DNA of 64,000 nt. Source: Nepenthes gracilis (lineage: Eukaryota > Streptophyta > Magnoliopsida > Caryophyllales > Nepenthaceae). The translations under genes were made by a program, and so were the position numbers. This document shows, one piece after another, positions 44,741 through 55,631 of this stretch. The notes under the pieces were generated by a model, which worked only from the letters and a program-made list of their open reading frames with translations, had not been told where the DNA came from and did no database searches. Position 1 is the first letter of the stretch. Every line of letters begins with the position of its first letter. The DNA lies in the NCBI GenBank assembly GCA_033239525.1, contig BSYO01000004.1, positions 16,716,037-16,780,036 of the forward strand, given 5' to 3'.

Positions 44741-45775
44741 AGTTATGTCTGACCACATAGATTATAGTTTCCAAGTTGTGGACTAATATGCATTGTTCTT
44801 ATTTTAGAAAGGGTATTAGCAATGGTGTCTATATGCAGAACTACAGTGGTGGCGGACAACCAAAGGATCATGAAGTCGGGTATTTAAATTTTCTTGGAAG
44901 GATGGCAGATATTATGGAGACTATGGGACAATGAAATTTAGCTCTAGTTCCAATTTTCGATGTAGTCCAAGCTCCAGCAAATCATGGGGCGTCTGCTTAC
45001 GACTGATTTATCAAAGAGCGAGTTCCAAAATTTATGGGCGAACCATATCTAGTAAAGGCGGATACATGGTTCCTACGGCTCAAGAAGGTATTCACGGTCA
45101 TTTGGTATCCAAAAGAGGAGAAGGTGTTGTTTGCCACATATCATTTGGAGGGTGAAGCTCATTATTGGTGGGCTATTAAGAAGAGGGCATTGGGAGAGCA
45201 TGAGAATGAGATCACTTGGGCTATGTTTGAAATGGCATTTATGGAAATGTATTTCCCTTCCAGTCTCCATGAGCAGAAAGAAGAAGAATTTATTTGGTTG
45301 AGGCAAGGCAACCGGATGGTAGCTGAATATGTTGAAAAATTTATGACGTTATCTCGGTATACTTCGTACATGATGGAGGATGAAAAAAGGAAGGCGAGGA
45401 AGTTTTTGCAGTGCTTAAGAGATGATATTTGGAAGTAGTTGGTAGTATTAAAATTGTTGACTTATGGTAAAGTATAGGACAGAGCCTTGATCCATGAGAA
45501 AAAGCTAAAGAAGGAAGAGTTCTTTAAGAAGAGGATGTCTGGTCGAGGTGGTCCGAGTGCTAGTGTAAGTTCCGAAAGACCACCAAAGAGGGTGAGGCAG
45601 TCTGATCTAGAGAAGAAGGTAGTCAGTCTGTACAGACCTCTCAGGCTTTAGCTAATCCTTGTCCTCACTGTGGGAAGCTGCATAGATTTCAAATTGATAG
45701 GGGTGTGTTTCAATTGTGGTCAATCGGGGCACAAGATTAAAGATTGTCCCATTCGAAGAAGGCCCTTGCGTCTAA
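44741..45775 (+). pseudogene. gag: gag of element D
   Basis: The capsid-like part reads FIKERVPKFMGEPYLVKADT, LFATYHLEGEAHYWW, FEMAFMEMYFPSSLHEQKEE and LRQGNRMVAEYVEKF (about 45010-45438), a standard plant gypsy gag. A stop follows at 45436, and after a basic stretch a zinc knuckle CFNCGQSGHKIKDC is legible near 45710-45750 in another frame. The first 250 bases are leader without a recognisable primer site. Gag would package the RNA of D and perhaps of the non-coding elements. Confidence 0.75.
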
Positions 45776-46243
45776 ACCCACTATTCAGGAGAAGGTGTTT
45801 GTGATGTCTACTAAAAAGGCGAAGGCATTAGATAGTGTGGTGGAAGGTATTCTGTCTATTTGTGGCCCCTCTGGTGCTATACTTTTTGATTTTGAATCCA
45901 CCCATTCTTTTGTTTCACATCGATTTGCTTGTCATCTTGCATCATCTCCTATAATTCTTGATTATTCTTTGATTGTCTCAATGCCTACGGGATCATCTAT
46001 TAGTATGTATATTTTGTACCCCGGGTGTAATATTGAGGTGAATGAATTGTCTTTGATAGCATATTTGATTTTGTTGGAGATGTGTGATTTTAACGTGATT
46101 TTGGATATAGATTGGTTGTTGAAGTATCATACTAATATTGATTGTTTCCATAAGAAAGTGAACTTTGTGATTTCGGGATGTGACTCCTTTCACATTCAAG
46201 GGATTTGGCGAATGGAAGAGTCCTATTTTATTTTGCCGATTTT
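45744..46243 (+). pseudogene. Protease of element D
   Basis: The order ILFDFESTHSFVSHRFA, VSMPTGSSI and CDFNVILDIDWLLKYHTNID is the gypsy aspartic protease pattern. The active-site triplet, normally D-S-G, reads D-F-E, so it is probably inactive. LINE I cuts the frame shortly after SYFILPIL. Confidence 0.75.
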
Positions 46244-46749
46244 GAGTGGCTCCTCAAGTGCCGATTTGGAATTGCGGTTCTGAGGCCGGTATTGGCTTTG
46301 AGGCTGGATTGGCTTAGCCGAAATGGCATAGTAATTGACGTTTTTTGAACTTAAGGGTGCTGATTGGGACTCGCGAGTAAATTGCCGAGTTCGAATTGCG
46401 CTCAAAATGCTGTTTTGGAATTGCAGGACAAATACTGATTTTGACAGGAGGCTGGTTTGGCTTTGCTGACTAGGCATATCAAGTGCTGTTTCGGATTTGA
46501 GGTTGCTGATCTCGACAAGCGCTTCAATTGCCGATTTAGATGTGTGTTTCAAGTTCCAACTTGGATTTACGTATTAAATGCCTAATTCGATATTATAACC
46601 TTATTTCTTAATGACTTTTGCCATGGATTTAGGGGACTCCCTTGTCACTATGTTTCTTTTCCCAAGTTGGCAAAACACTTGGTAAAGAACATAGTTTGTC
46701 CGTACATTTTATTTAAATTTTAATGCAATTAATTACTTAGCAAAAAAAA
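46244..46749 (+). mobile_element. LINE I: short 5'-truncated LINE tail in element D
   Basis: Ends in ACTTAGC and an A8 run (46742-46749). A hairpin TATGTTTC with CCCAAGT pairs with ACTTGG and AAAGAACATA around a TGGCAAAAC loop (about 46648-46705). The TTTAGGGGACTCCC phrase resembles the tail of LINE F and lacks the GCTCGGGG-ATGCCC box of the others. The upstream part has TTGCCGATTTGGAATTGC repeats like those in the UTR of LINE J (13300-13500). GATT[T/C]T on both sides may be the target copy, so the 5' edge is approximate. Confidence 0.7.
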
Positions 46750-47640
46750 GATTCTACATGCTCGGCGTTTGATGGAGAGAGGTTGTGAAGCTTATTTGGC
46801 GTATGCCAGTGTAATTGAGAGCCATGATGTGTTAGCTAAGAAAATTTTGGTGGTGTGTGAGTTTGAAGATTATTCCCGAAAGAATTGCCTGGCTTGCCGC
46901 CACATCAGGAGTTAGAATTTGAAATTGATCTTGTGCCAGGATCAGCACCGATCTCGAAGACACCCAATTGTATGGCTCTTACTGAATTAAAGGAGTTGAA
47001 GTAGTAATAGCAAGACTTGTTGGATAAGGGTTTAATCAAACCCAGTGTGTCACCATGGGGCACACTGTGCTTATTTGTGAAGAAGAAATATGAGACTTTG
47101 TGACTATGTGTGAATTATCATGAGTTGAATAAAATCATGATCAAGAATAAGTACCCATTGCCGTGGATCAACGATCTCTTTGACAAGTTGCAAGGAACCT
47201 GTGTAGTCTCAAAGATTGATCTTCGATCAGGGTACCATCAGTCGCGAATTAAGCAGGAGGATGTGGCAAAAAGGCATTTTAGATGAGGTATGGCCACTAT
47301 GAATTCCTTATTATGCTGTTTGGTTTGACGAATACTCCTGCTTCTTTTATGGATTTGATGAATTGAGTTTTTCGGTCCTATCTGGATAGATTTGTAGTGA
47401 TTTTTATTGATGATATTTTAATTTATTTAAAGAGTTATAAAGAGTACGAGAAGCATTTCAGAACCGTACTCCAAACTCTTCGAAAGCATAAGTTGTTCGC
47501 AAAATTGTCGAAGTGTGAGTTTTGCCTTGAAGAAGTGGTATTTTTGGGCCATGTCATTTCCAATGGGGGTGTTTCAGCAGACTCGAGGAAGATTGAAGCT
47601 GTGATTAATTAGATTCGATCGATGATGGTGATGGAAGTTT
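46750..47640 (+). pseudogene. Reverse transcriptase of element D
   Basis: Begins ARRLMERGCEAYLAYASV, then [26 protein letters not shown] and, after frameshifts, FIDDILIYLKSYKEYEKHF (catalytic DD) and KLSKCEFCLEEVVFLGHVIS. The motifs are those of gypsy RT. Stops at about 46910, 47002, 47101, 47285 and elsewhere show long decay. Confidence 0.8.
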
Positions 47641-48287
47641 GTAGTTTCTTGGGTATGGCTGGGTATATTGTAAAATTGTGGAGAACTTTTCCTGTATTAC
47701 TATTCCACTCACCTAGTTGACGAGGAAGGAAGTAAAATTTGAATGGATGGAGTGTGAGAAGAGTTTTCAAAAATTGAAGGATCGATTAACCTCTGTGCCT
47801 ATCTGACTATTCCTCATACTTCTGGTGGTTTTGAAGTATATTGTGATGCCTCTAAGATTGGACTAGGAGGTGTTTTGATGCAGAACAGGAAAGTTATTGC
47901 TTATGGGTCTAAGCAATTGAAAATTCATAAAAAGAATTACCAAACCCATGATTTAGAGCTAGTCATCATGGTATTTGCATTGAAGATTAAGAGACACTAT
48001 CTGTACGATGAGAAATTCTTAGTATATTCTGATCATAAGAGTCTCAAGTATTTGTTTTTGTAGAAGGATCTGAATATGAGGTAGCAGAGATGGATGAAAT
48101 TTCTGAAAGATTATGATTGTGAGATTCAGTACTAGTAAGAAGAGCTAATGTAGCAGTGGATTCTCTTAGTTGCCAAATTAGTTTTGTGGCGAGGTTGCAA
48201 ATCAAGGAGATGGAGATATTGGATTGCTTGAAGTATTGTAGTATCCAGCGGTATGTTAAAGGGAACAGAATGATGTTGTCATTTCTA
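47641..48287 (+). pseudogene. RNase H of element D
   Basis: Readable pieces: [18 protein letters not shown] (first Asp), [35 protein letters not shown] and [13 protein letters not shown]. Typical gypsy RT-linked RNase H with several stops and frame changes. LINE A enters just after, at 48288, at the linker to the integrase. Confidence 0.8.
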
Positions 48288-50610
48288 AGAGAGGGTGAGC
48301 TTCTAGAGAGAGAAGCTCTCGTCTCTCTCTAGGGTTTCAAATCCGGCGCTACCGTTTTGGGCGTCTGGCGGCACCGGAGTCGGCCATGGCCGGTCTCCTA
48401 GTTGCTCTGCTCGGTTCCCCTCCGGTTATCCGTCTCCACCTTTCCGGTTCTCTCCCCTAGATGCGTCGTTCACGGCACCCTCGGTGCCTTCGACTTTGTT
48501 TGCAAACTCAGTCTGCTTCTCCCGTTTTCAGATTGGGGTGAAGGATCTTACTTTGGTCCTATTCTTCGTCTGTTGGAGATGTTGGTGTTGTCGTAGCCTA
48601 GGGTTGTGCGCTTGATTCGAATCTCCCATTCAGATTGGGAAGATGGCTCTGACTACATTTCTTTTGGGGCTTTCGCCTTCGATGTCGTAGCCTAGGTTTG
48701 TGCTGCTCGTTGGATCTGTCGCCGACGCTTGCCCTGAGCTCTGGCTCTGAAGCCCTCTGCCTGGATGTTCCTTCTTGTTGACGGTTTTGGGGGAGCCGTG
48801 CAGCTCTGGTTTGGGTTCTCTCGGCCGGGGTGCCAAAGAGCTGGCCATGGCTTTGTTTGGCGCTAGAGTTCCTACGGATACGGTGGGTTTCTCACCTCTG
48901 GATCTGGCTGGGTTTCCAAGCTCTGGCTGCCGGGGCCGAGAGTCTCTTTTTTCGATTTCCTTATGGAAGCTCCGGGTTTTGGTAGCTGTTTGGTGTTTTC
49001 CTGGACAGCTTGTTTTCTTCTGTTGGGGTGTTGATGGATTCTCTGTGCTGTGTTCTTTGAGTTTGGGAGTTGCTGTCCAATGCTAATGCTAGAGCTGCTC
49101 GTTGGATCTGTCGCTGATGTTTGGCCTGTGCTATGGCTCTGAAGCCCTCCGCATGGATGTTCCTTCCTGTTGGACGGTTTTGGGGGAGCCGTGCAGCTCT
49201 GGCTTGGGTTCTCTTGGCTGGGGTGCCGATGAGCTGGCCTTGGCCTTGATTGGCGTTGGAGTTCCTTCTGATGCGGTGGTATTGGCTTGGCCTGTGATTT
49301 TGCCATTTTCCTTCTGAATGATTGATATGGTGGTTGTGAATGGACTAAATCTGCCATGATGCTTCTTCTGGGTCATAGAAGTGGCTCATTTCGTTTCTGC
49401 AGTTCACTGTTCTGCTGGTTGAGATGTCTTCACTTGCCTGTGCCTTTGCATCTGTGGAACATAATTGTTCCCTTTTTTACGGTCAGAAGAGGTGATGAAT
49501 CTGGCGCTGACGTATGTCCTCTGATTTGGCTCTAAAGCCCTCTGCTTGTGCGTTCCTTCCTGTTGGACGGGTTGGGGGGCCGGTGCAGCTCTGGATTGGA
49601 ATTCCTTGGCTGGGTTGCTGAAGGGCTGGAAGAGGCCTGGTTTGGTCGCTGGTGCTCCTTCTGATGTGGTGTTCCATGATCTGCTGTTTGATAAGGGTCC
49701 TGTGCTGCTGGCTCGATGATCCTCTGTCTTTGGGTCCCTTCCAGTTGGTCGGTCTGGGGGGTACTCGTGCTCTTTGGCTTGGGACTTTTTGTAAGTGATC
49801 TTTCGGGTAAGGTGGCACCCCTTCAGTTTGTGGCTATCAGTGGAGCATTTCTTTCTGGTGTGGGTTGCTGATTTGAGGAGTTTTCCTTTGTTACTCTTTG
49901 AATCTTTGGGGTAGCTCCATCTTTGCTTGCTCCTCTGGTTTATTATTGGCTGTTGTAGGAAATTGGCCTTGCCCTGCAGGATGTTTTTTGATGTTGGCAA
50001 TGCTGTGTTCTGTGCTGGTGTGCTGCATCAAAGCCCTTTCTAGTTGTCGCGCTGTCATTTGGATCGGGAGCATTCGAATGTCCTCTGTCGCTGGCTTTGT
50101 TGTTCCTCTGCCTGTTTGTTCCTACCTGTTGGACGGGTTGGGGGATGATCGTGCAGCTCTGGTTTGGGGTGTTTTGGCGTCGCTACTGCAGAAAAGGCCT
50201 TGATCTTTTTTGGATGTTTTGATCCTTCTGATGCGTTGAAAACCTTTACAATTGTTGACTTTCAGGGAAGCACTGAATGGTATGCTCCTGCTGAGTCCTT
50301 CCAAAAAAAAAAAAAAAAAAAGGGGGACGGAGTGTTTTATGTTCTCCTTGGATTGAGTGGCTTTGCTTCTTTATCCGGAGTCATTTGGACGGAGTAGATT
50401 TGCCCGCTTTATCCGGAGTTGGGCGGTGTGTTCAAGGTGGCTTCTTCTGAGGTGGTGGTGAGGAGGACGGAGTGAATTGTTCGCTTTATGGCCGGAGTGG
50501 CATTTTGTTCCCTCATCGGCCGGAGTGGATATGCGTGAGATGAGGCCGGAGTGGCTTCGCTTCTGGAGTGCCTGTTTTGTTAAAAGGCCGGAGTGGGATT
50601 GGGTCAGTTG
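48288..50610 (+). mobile_element. LINE A: non-autonomous LINE-type retroposon, left part
   Basis: Starts after target copy TGTCATTTCTA (48277-48287; second copy 63614-63624). The CT-rich 5' hairpin AGAGAGAGAAGCTCTCG/TCTCTCTAGG and a GC-rich leader (GGCCATGGCCGGTCTCC) are shared with LINE F. The body has about 390-bp tandem units, an A19 run (about 50307-50325) and a GCCGGAGTGG array (50330-50605). LINE B interrupts it, and its tail is at 63184-63613. Total without LINE B is about 2.75 kb. No domain-bearing ORF. Confidence 0.85.
48690..50180 (+). repeat. About 390-bp tandem units in the body of LINE A
   Basis: GCTGCTCGTTGGATCTGTCG at about 48702 and 49094, and GGCTCTGAAGCCCTC at about 48744, 49136 and 49526 (as CTCTAAAGCCCTC), mark units of about 390 bp. 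Each includes TTCCTTCCTGTTGGACGG followed by GTGCAGCTCTGG. Further partial units are near 49740 and 50120. The same key phrase occurs in LINE C (51870, 52540) and, reversed, in LINE F (27350, 27640, 28090) and K (6325). Confidence 0.7.
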
Positions 50611-51006
50611 GGTTTGAAAAAAACCCTAGAGAGAGATGCTCTCCCTTCTCTCTAGATTTTCTTCATGCTATGGTGTCTTGCGGCTGTAGTTTCTGCCGAC
50701 GTTCATCCTCCACGGCTGCCATTGCCGAGCAATCCCAACCCTCTTTTCCAGCCTTCCTCCTTTCCTCTGAATTCTTTTCTCGTTCTCACTCCCAAACCTA
50801 CAAAGCCGTCGTTCCCTGTTCGTTCCCCAAAATTGAGAAATCTCAACCCTATCTTCCAGTCTTTCTTCTCTCTTCTTCTGGATCCGTTTATTTTTCTTTT
50901 CCTCAAATCTGCAAATCCGTTTTATTTTTCAACCCCAGATCTGTTTTCTTTTTCGAAATTCTGTGTTCTGATCTTCGTTGTTCTGCTTACTGAGTTGTCT
51001 CTGCCC
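50611..51006 (+). other. 5' UTR of LINE B
   Basis: C/T-rich leader of about 400 bases beginning with the 5' hairpin. The frame of ORF1 is open upstream to 50665, so an earlier start is possible. ATG at 51007 is preferred because what precedes it is low-complexity Pro/Phe/Ser sequence. Confidence 0.6.
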
Positions 51007-54000
51007 ATGGTGTTGGAATCACGAGGGTCACCTTCGATTGGTTCTCAGCCTATGGTTTGTAACCCATTCAGACCACAATATCCAGACATCGATTTTTCCC
51101 TCTATGCTTCAAGTCGTTGCGATCTATTGTTGAGTCCGTCTGCCAAAGGCGATTTAATGGAGCCGGATTCTCTGGGTTTAGAGTTTCATGAACATCAATT
51201 TCCAAGTTTGCAGGATGCCAAAAGGGTTTCCTTTAAAGCTAAATCTGGTGCCCATGCTTCTCGTGTTTATGATGGTTTTTCTCTCTTCGTAGAGAGAGAA
51301 GCTCCTGCTTCTCTCTAAAAAATTCAAATCTTGAATTTTGAAGGCGGCGCCCTCGGGTTACGGCCTCCTCAGCCGGGCGGCGGCGCCCGGGCCACGGCCG
51401 GTCTCTGGTGCCCTTCCCGGCCCCTCTGTGATGTTCCTCCCGGTCCCTCCACCCATGTTCATCCTTTGAGATCTCGAATCTCTCACCTGGATTGATTCCT
51501 TTCCTCTTCGGTTCGCGCCTTTGGTTTTGCTCTTGAACCGATTCTCCCTCCTTTGTCCGTAAAGGATGCTTCCCTCTCGTTGCCTCAGTGTGAGACGTAG
51601 GTTCTGGCTTCCCACCGGGATTTCTTTTGAGTTCCTCGCCTCTGATTTTGCCAGGTTTCCTTGTGCAGACAGCATGGTCTGAGTGTCCCTGTTTCAGATT
51701 TCCTTGTGAAAGCTTCGATTTGGTTGCTGGCCGGTTTTGGTCAATTTTTGCCCTCCCGGTGTGTTGCAGTTGGATTCCTTTTCTTAGTGGGTGAATCTTG
51801 GACTGCAGTTATTTGGTTTGGGAGCTACTACCTGCGGCGCTGGCTCTATTGTCCCCCTGCCTGTGTGTTCCTTCCTGTTTGGACGGGTTGGGGGATGCCC
51901 ATGCAGATCTGGTTTGGGACTATTAGGTGCGTGGGCGAAGAGATGGCCGAGGACTGTTTGGTTGCAAGATTCCCTTGTTGGGATGGAGTTCATTCTCATT
52001 TGCTGCCAATTCGTGGAGCTTTGTTTGGGTTGCAAGCTGCTGTGGGTTCTTTGTTGGGCAATCTCGCTTTGAAAGCATTGTCGGGTATGCATCGAGTGAC
52101 TTTGGGAGCTGCCTCCTCACGGCCTCCCCCGGTGGGTTTCGCTCTATGCACGGGTTCTAGTGCTCAATCTGTCTTGGGCTCTGCCGGCTTGATGATCCTT
52201 AGCCAATGTGTTTCCCTCTTGTTGGTTGGGTTGGGGGTTGCTCGTCTTGCTTAGGGTTGGGGCTTTCTTTCAGTGGTGGTGCATTGAGCCGACAGGTGGT
52301 ATAGTTTTGGCCGCTAATGGCCCTCTCCTGTGCGGTGAGTTCACGCCGGTTGTTGCCATTGTGGGGAGCGTCCTTTGGTTGGGCATTGCTGTGTGTGAAT
52401 GGCTTATTCTCTAGCCTCTTGTTCTTTGGCTTGGTGTGGTCATGTCAAGCTTGAATTAGCCCTTGTGTTGCTCTGGTTCTATCACGGGACGACTGTCCCG
52501 TGATGCGCTCTGTTGCTCCTATGCTGTGGGGTTCATTCGGTTGGACGGGAAGGGGACCGTGCAGCTCTGGATTTGGAACTCTATCTTTGGGGTCTTTGAA
52601 GAGTTGGCGTGGCCTTGGTTGGATCTTTGGTGAAACCTTCTCGGGGTGGTGGATTAGGCTTGGCCTGTCTATTTGCCATTTTCTATCTTTTTGGCAAAGG
52701 ATTACGTAGTGGTGCTTCTTTGCGTTGGTTTTATGTGCCAAATGTTGTATTTGGTGGCTGCTGTTCTTTGGAGTGCTTCGTGCCTCGTTATGTGCAACTC
52801 CTTTACGTGATGTGAAGAATGGCTTTGCAAGTGTGCCAATTCATCCCCTCTTGGTCGGTCATGTAATGGATCTAACTCCGCTAAGTTGGTTCTATAACTC
52901 TTTTGGAAGGGGCCGGCTCTTCGAAATTTAATTCTTCTTCTTGAATGCAATTCATTGATCTTGACGAACTAGGATCGATGGGCTTGACAAATTATAATCT
53001 TTGGTGCCTATGGTTCTCGGTTTCTTTGCTCTCTGTGTAGAATGCTGAGTGCGATTCTTTGTGAAGAGTATAATCTTGAACTACTACGGTAGGCCTTAGC
53101 TCGGACTTTTCACTCCTAAGGGGATGCTAACGTTGGTTTGGGCAGCCGATTGCCTCAATGACGGGGTGATGTTGCTTGCAGCGGGTGGGTTTTAGTTGCT
53201 GAGTTCCATCTTGAACTGGGTAGCGTTTGCTTGAATTGCTGCTGGTTCCTTTCCACGTGTTTGCCTTTTTACAATAGTTGGTTTGAATTTCCTTCTGCGC
53301 TGGTGTGGCTGAGGAGTTTGAAGGCTGGTTTCAATGGAATTCCTTTGAAGAAAGGAATTTCCTTGTCACATCTTTGAGTGATTGGTGCCCTTATTTGCTG
53401 ATTGAAGCCAACTCCCCGGATTGGCGCTTGAATGCCACATTGCTGCTGAATTTACGAGTAGTTAAATTGGCTGCTGATTTGGCCGGATGGCTTCCTGTTT
53501 CTGATGTGTGGCCTTTTTGTTGAAATGGTGGAGCGGCGATTCATCATGCGTAGTAGACTTATTATTCTAAAATGGATAGACCTAATGTTTGGCCGATTTT
53601 GTTGAGTGTTTTCCCCCTAGGGGACTATGCTCTTGTATCATCATTTTGATGTCTTATGCTGTACTTAGCAGCTCGGGGGATGCCCTAGCGTATTATGCTT
53701 TATCTCCCTGTTAAAATTCTTGGAGATAAAGCATTAATTTTGTAAATTTTTTTCTCCCGTTAATCCAAAATACTTACCAAAAAAAAAAGATGATTTTTCT
53801 CTCTCCCCTGCTACCCCTGTTTTCCAGTCAGATTATTGTCGAGAATTGGTGGGTGCGAATCAATCTGTACACAATGAGCTGCCATGTTTGAACATCAATC
53901 CATCAACTGGAGTAATGCCTGATCTGGAATCCAAGCAGAAGGGGGTTGCAATTGCGGATGGCGGTGCGTTATCTGTCAAGGGATGCAATGAGGAGTCGGA

Positions 54001-55620
54001 CCTTGACGGTAGTGCATGCTATCTGGAGGCTGCAGATTCCAATCCAGTTGAATGTCTTCATGGGATTGATAGCAAAGTCTTGATTAAATCTGTTGGTTGG
54101 CTGCCCTCGGATGGCAGCTCCCCTGGGCCAATGGATCCACCGGTTTGATGGAGGTCGAGAATGGGGAATGTCTTTGTGAATTCAATGTTTACGGCCGTGG
54201 AGTGCAATTCGTTGGGGAACCTTTTAGGGTCGACCCAACAGTCTCCTCTAAGGAGTATGGTTGCTGTTCCCAATTTTGAAGCTCGATCGGGGTTATCCAT
54301 GGAGCACGTCGAAGGTCCTAAGGGCATCACATGGTCCTCGGTGGTGACAAAGAATACTCTCGAGAGGTAAGTCTCAACTAAAAATACTACCCTTCAAATC
54401 TTTCTAAAGTTGAGAATTCAATCTGTCTCCTCGATGATGTTAAACAACAAGGTGTGGAGATCTGGGGATCCACCTTAGTTGGATATTGTGTTGGCAACCC
54501 CATTCATTATAATCTCACAACAATATCACTAGGAAAATTTGGGCTCGATTTGAACTCCAACATGTGGCTGGGAATGATTCAGGGTTTTTCTTTTTTCGAT
54601 TCTCTTCTACCCAAATGATGGAAAATTGTCTTAACAGTGGCCCTTGGTCTATCGCTGGTCATCCTTTCTTTCTAAAGAAATGGATATCGGGGATGTTGTT
54701 GTCCAAAGAGGAGCACAAATCCTTCCCCAACTGGGTGACAATGACTGGGGTTCTTGTTGAACTATGGACTCCTCTTGGATTGAGCTAGCTTGCAAGTGCT
54801 GTAGGAAAGCCCATTCAGTTTGATCCTGTCACTGAGCGGCTTGAAAGAATGGGTTTTGCTAGGGTATGTGTTGAAGTAGGGGTGGATGCACACTTACCTG
54901 AATCTGTGAAAGTCCGTTCCGGATGCCCTGATGAGCACTCGGACAATCCATTCGATGAGATTAAGTTCGATTACCAATGGAGACATCTAAAGAATACCAA
55001 GTCTGGTGATGTTGGGACTAAGGCTCCATCTTCCAAAAGAAAGTGGGTCCCCAAGGACGTGGGAAATCACCATAACACGATTCGGACTACCCCAGCCTCG
55101 AATACTTCCCCTTGCAACAAGGGGGGTACTGCCAATGGCCTTTTTTCTTCTGGAGAGCCAGTCCATAAGAATTTGGATACTTCCAATTCCTTTACAGTCC
55201 TCTAGGGGTTAGCTCAGGCTGAATCTCTTCATGGTGACAATTGCCCTCCGGATTATCTGGAGGAGGTCCCCACTGTTACCCCAATATATTTGATCGATAA
55301 TGGCTTAGAACCTCCCATGAGGCCCGATGAGATTAATAATGCCCCGAAATTGCAATGTGGACTTCATGAGGAACGGTTGAACCATAGTTTCCATCCGGAA
55401 TCTAAAGCATCTCCCCCACCATCTGATTCTGGTGGGCATGTGGATGTGGAGTTATCTCGGGAATCTTCTGATCCTGAATCAGCGGGTACTCCAGATTTAC
55501 CTTTGAATCAGCAAAGCCTAGCTTCCATGACTACTCATTTTTCCAATGACTACGAACTAAAGCGGGGAAAAAGCGTCAAAAAGAAAAAACCCTCGGGGTC
55601 TAAGAGATCTTCCCGCTTTC
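51007..55620 (+). pseudogene. ORF1 of LINE B (DUF4283 gag-like protein), split by LINE C
   Basis: The N-terminal part 51007-51286 is cut by LINE C and resumes at 53805. After frame changes the DUF4283 region is clear: SGFFFFRFSSTQMMENCLNS, GPWSIAGHPFFLKKW, MTGVLVELWTPLGL, SAVGKPIQFDPVTERLERMG and FARVCVEVGVDAHLPES (54560-54920). A CCHC knuckle is expected next, but the reading is YQWRHLKNTKSGD, with the Cys positions lost. The basic tail KRGKSVKKKKPSGSKRSSR (about 55560-55615) would bind nucleic acid. Frameshifts at about 54150, 54370 and 54790 and stops inactivate it. Plant L1 ORF1 proteins package the LINE RNA. Confidence 0.78.
51287..53788 (+). mobile_element. LINE C: non-autonomous LINE-type retroposon in ORF1 of LINE B
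   Basis: GATG[G/A]TTTTTCTCTCT at 51271-51286 and 53789-53804 is the target duplication. The 5' hairpin (TAGAGAGAGAAGC, then GCTTCTCTCTA) and GC-rich leader (GGCGGCGCCC) are followed by a TG-rich body with TTGGACGGGTTGGGGGA and GTGCAGCTCTGG phrases. The tail has GCTCGGGGGATGCCCTAGCG and the hairpin TGCTTTATCTCC/GGAGATAAAGCA (53696-53707, 53722-53733), then poly-A. Length 2.5 kb. ORFs such as 51661-52254 (197 codons) carry no domain I recognise. Confidence 0.87.
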
Positions 55621-55631
55621 ACCTTCAACTC

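Noticed and set aside
51661..52254. 197-codon plus-strand open frame in LINE C
   Set aside because: The composition mirrors the TG-rich body. It is not matched by an open frame in LINE A, and no domain or conserved start is seen.
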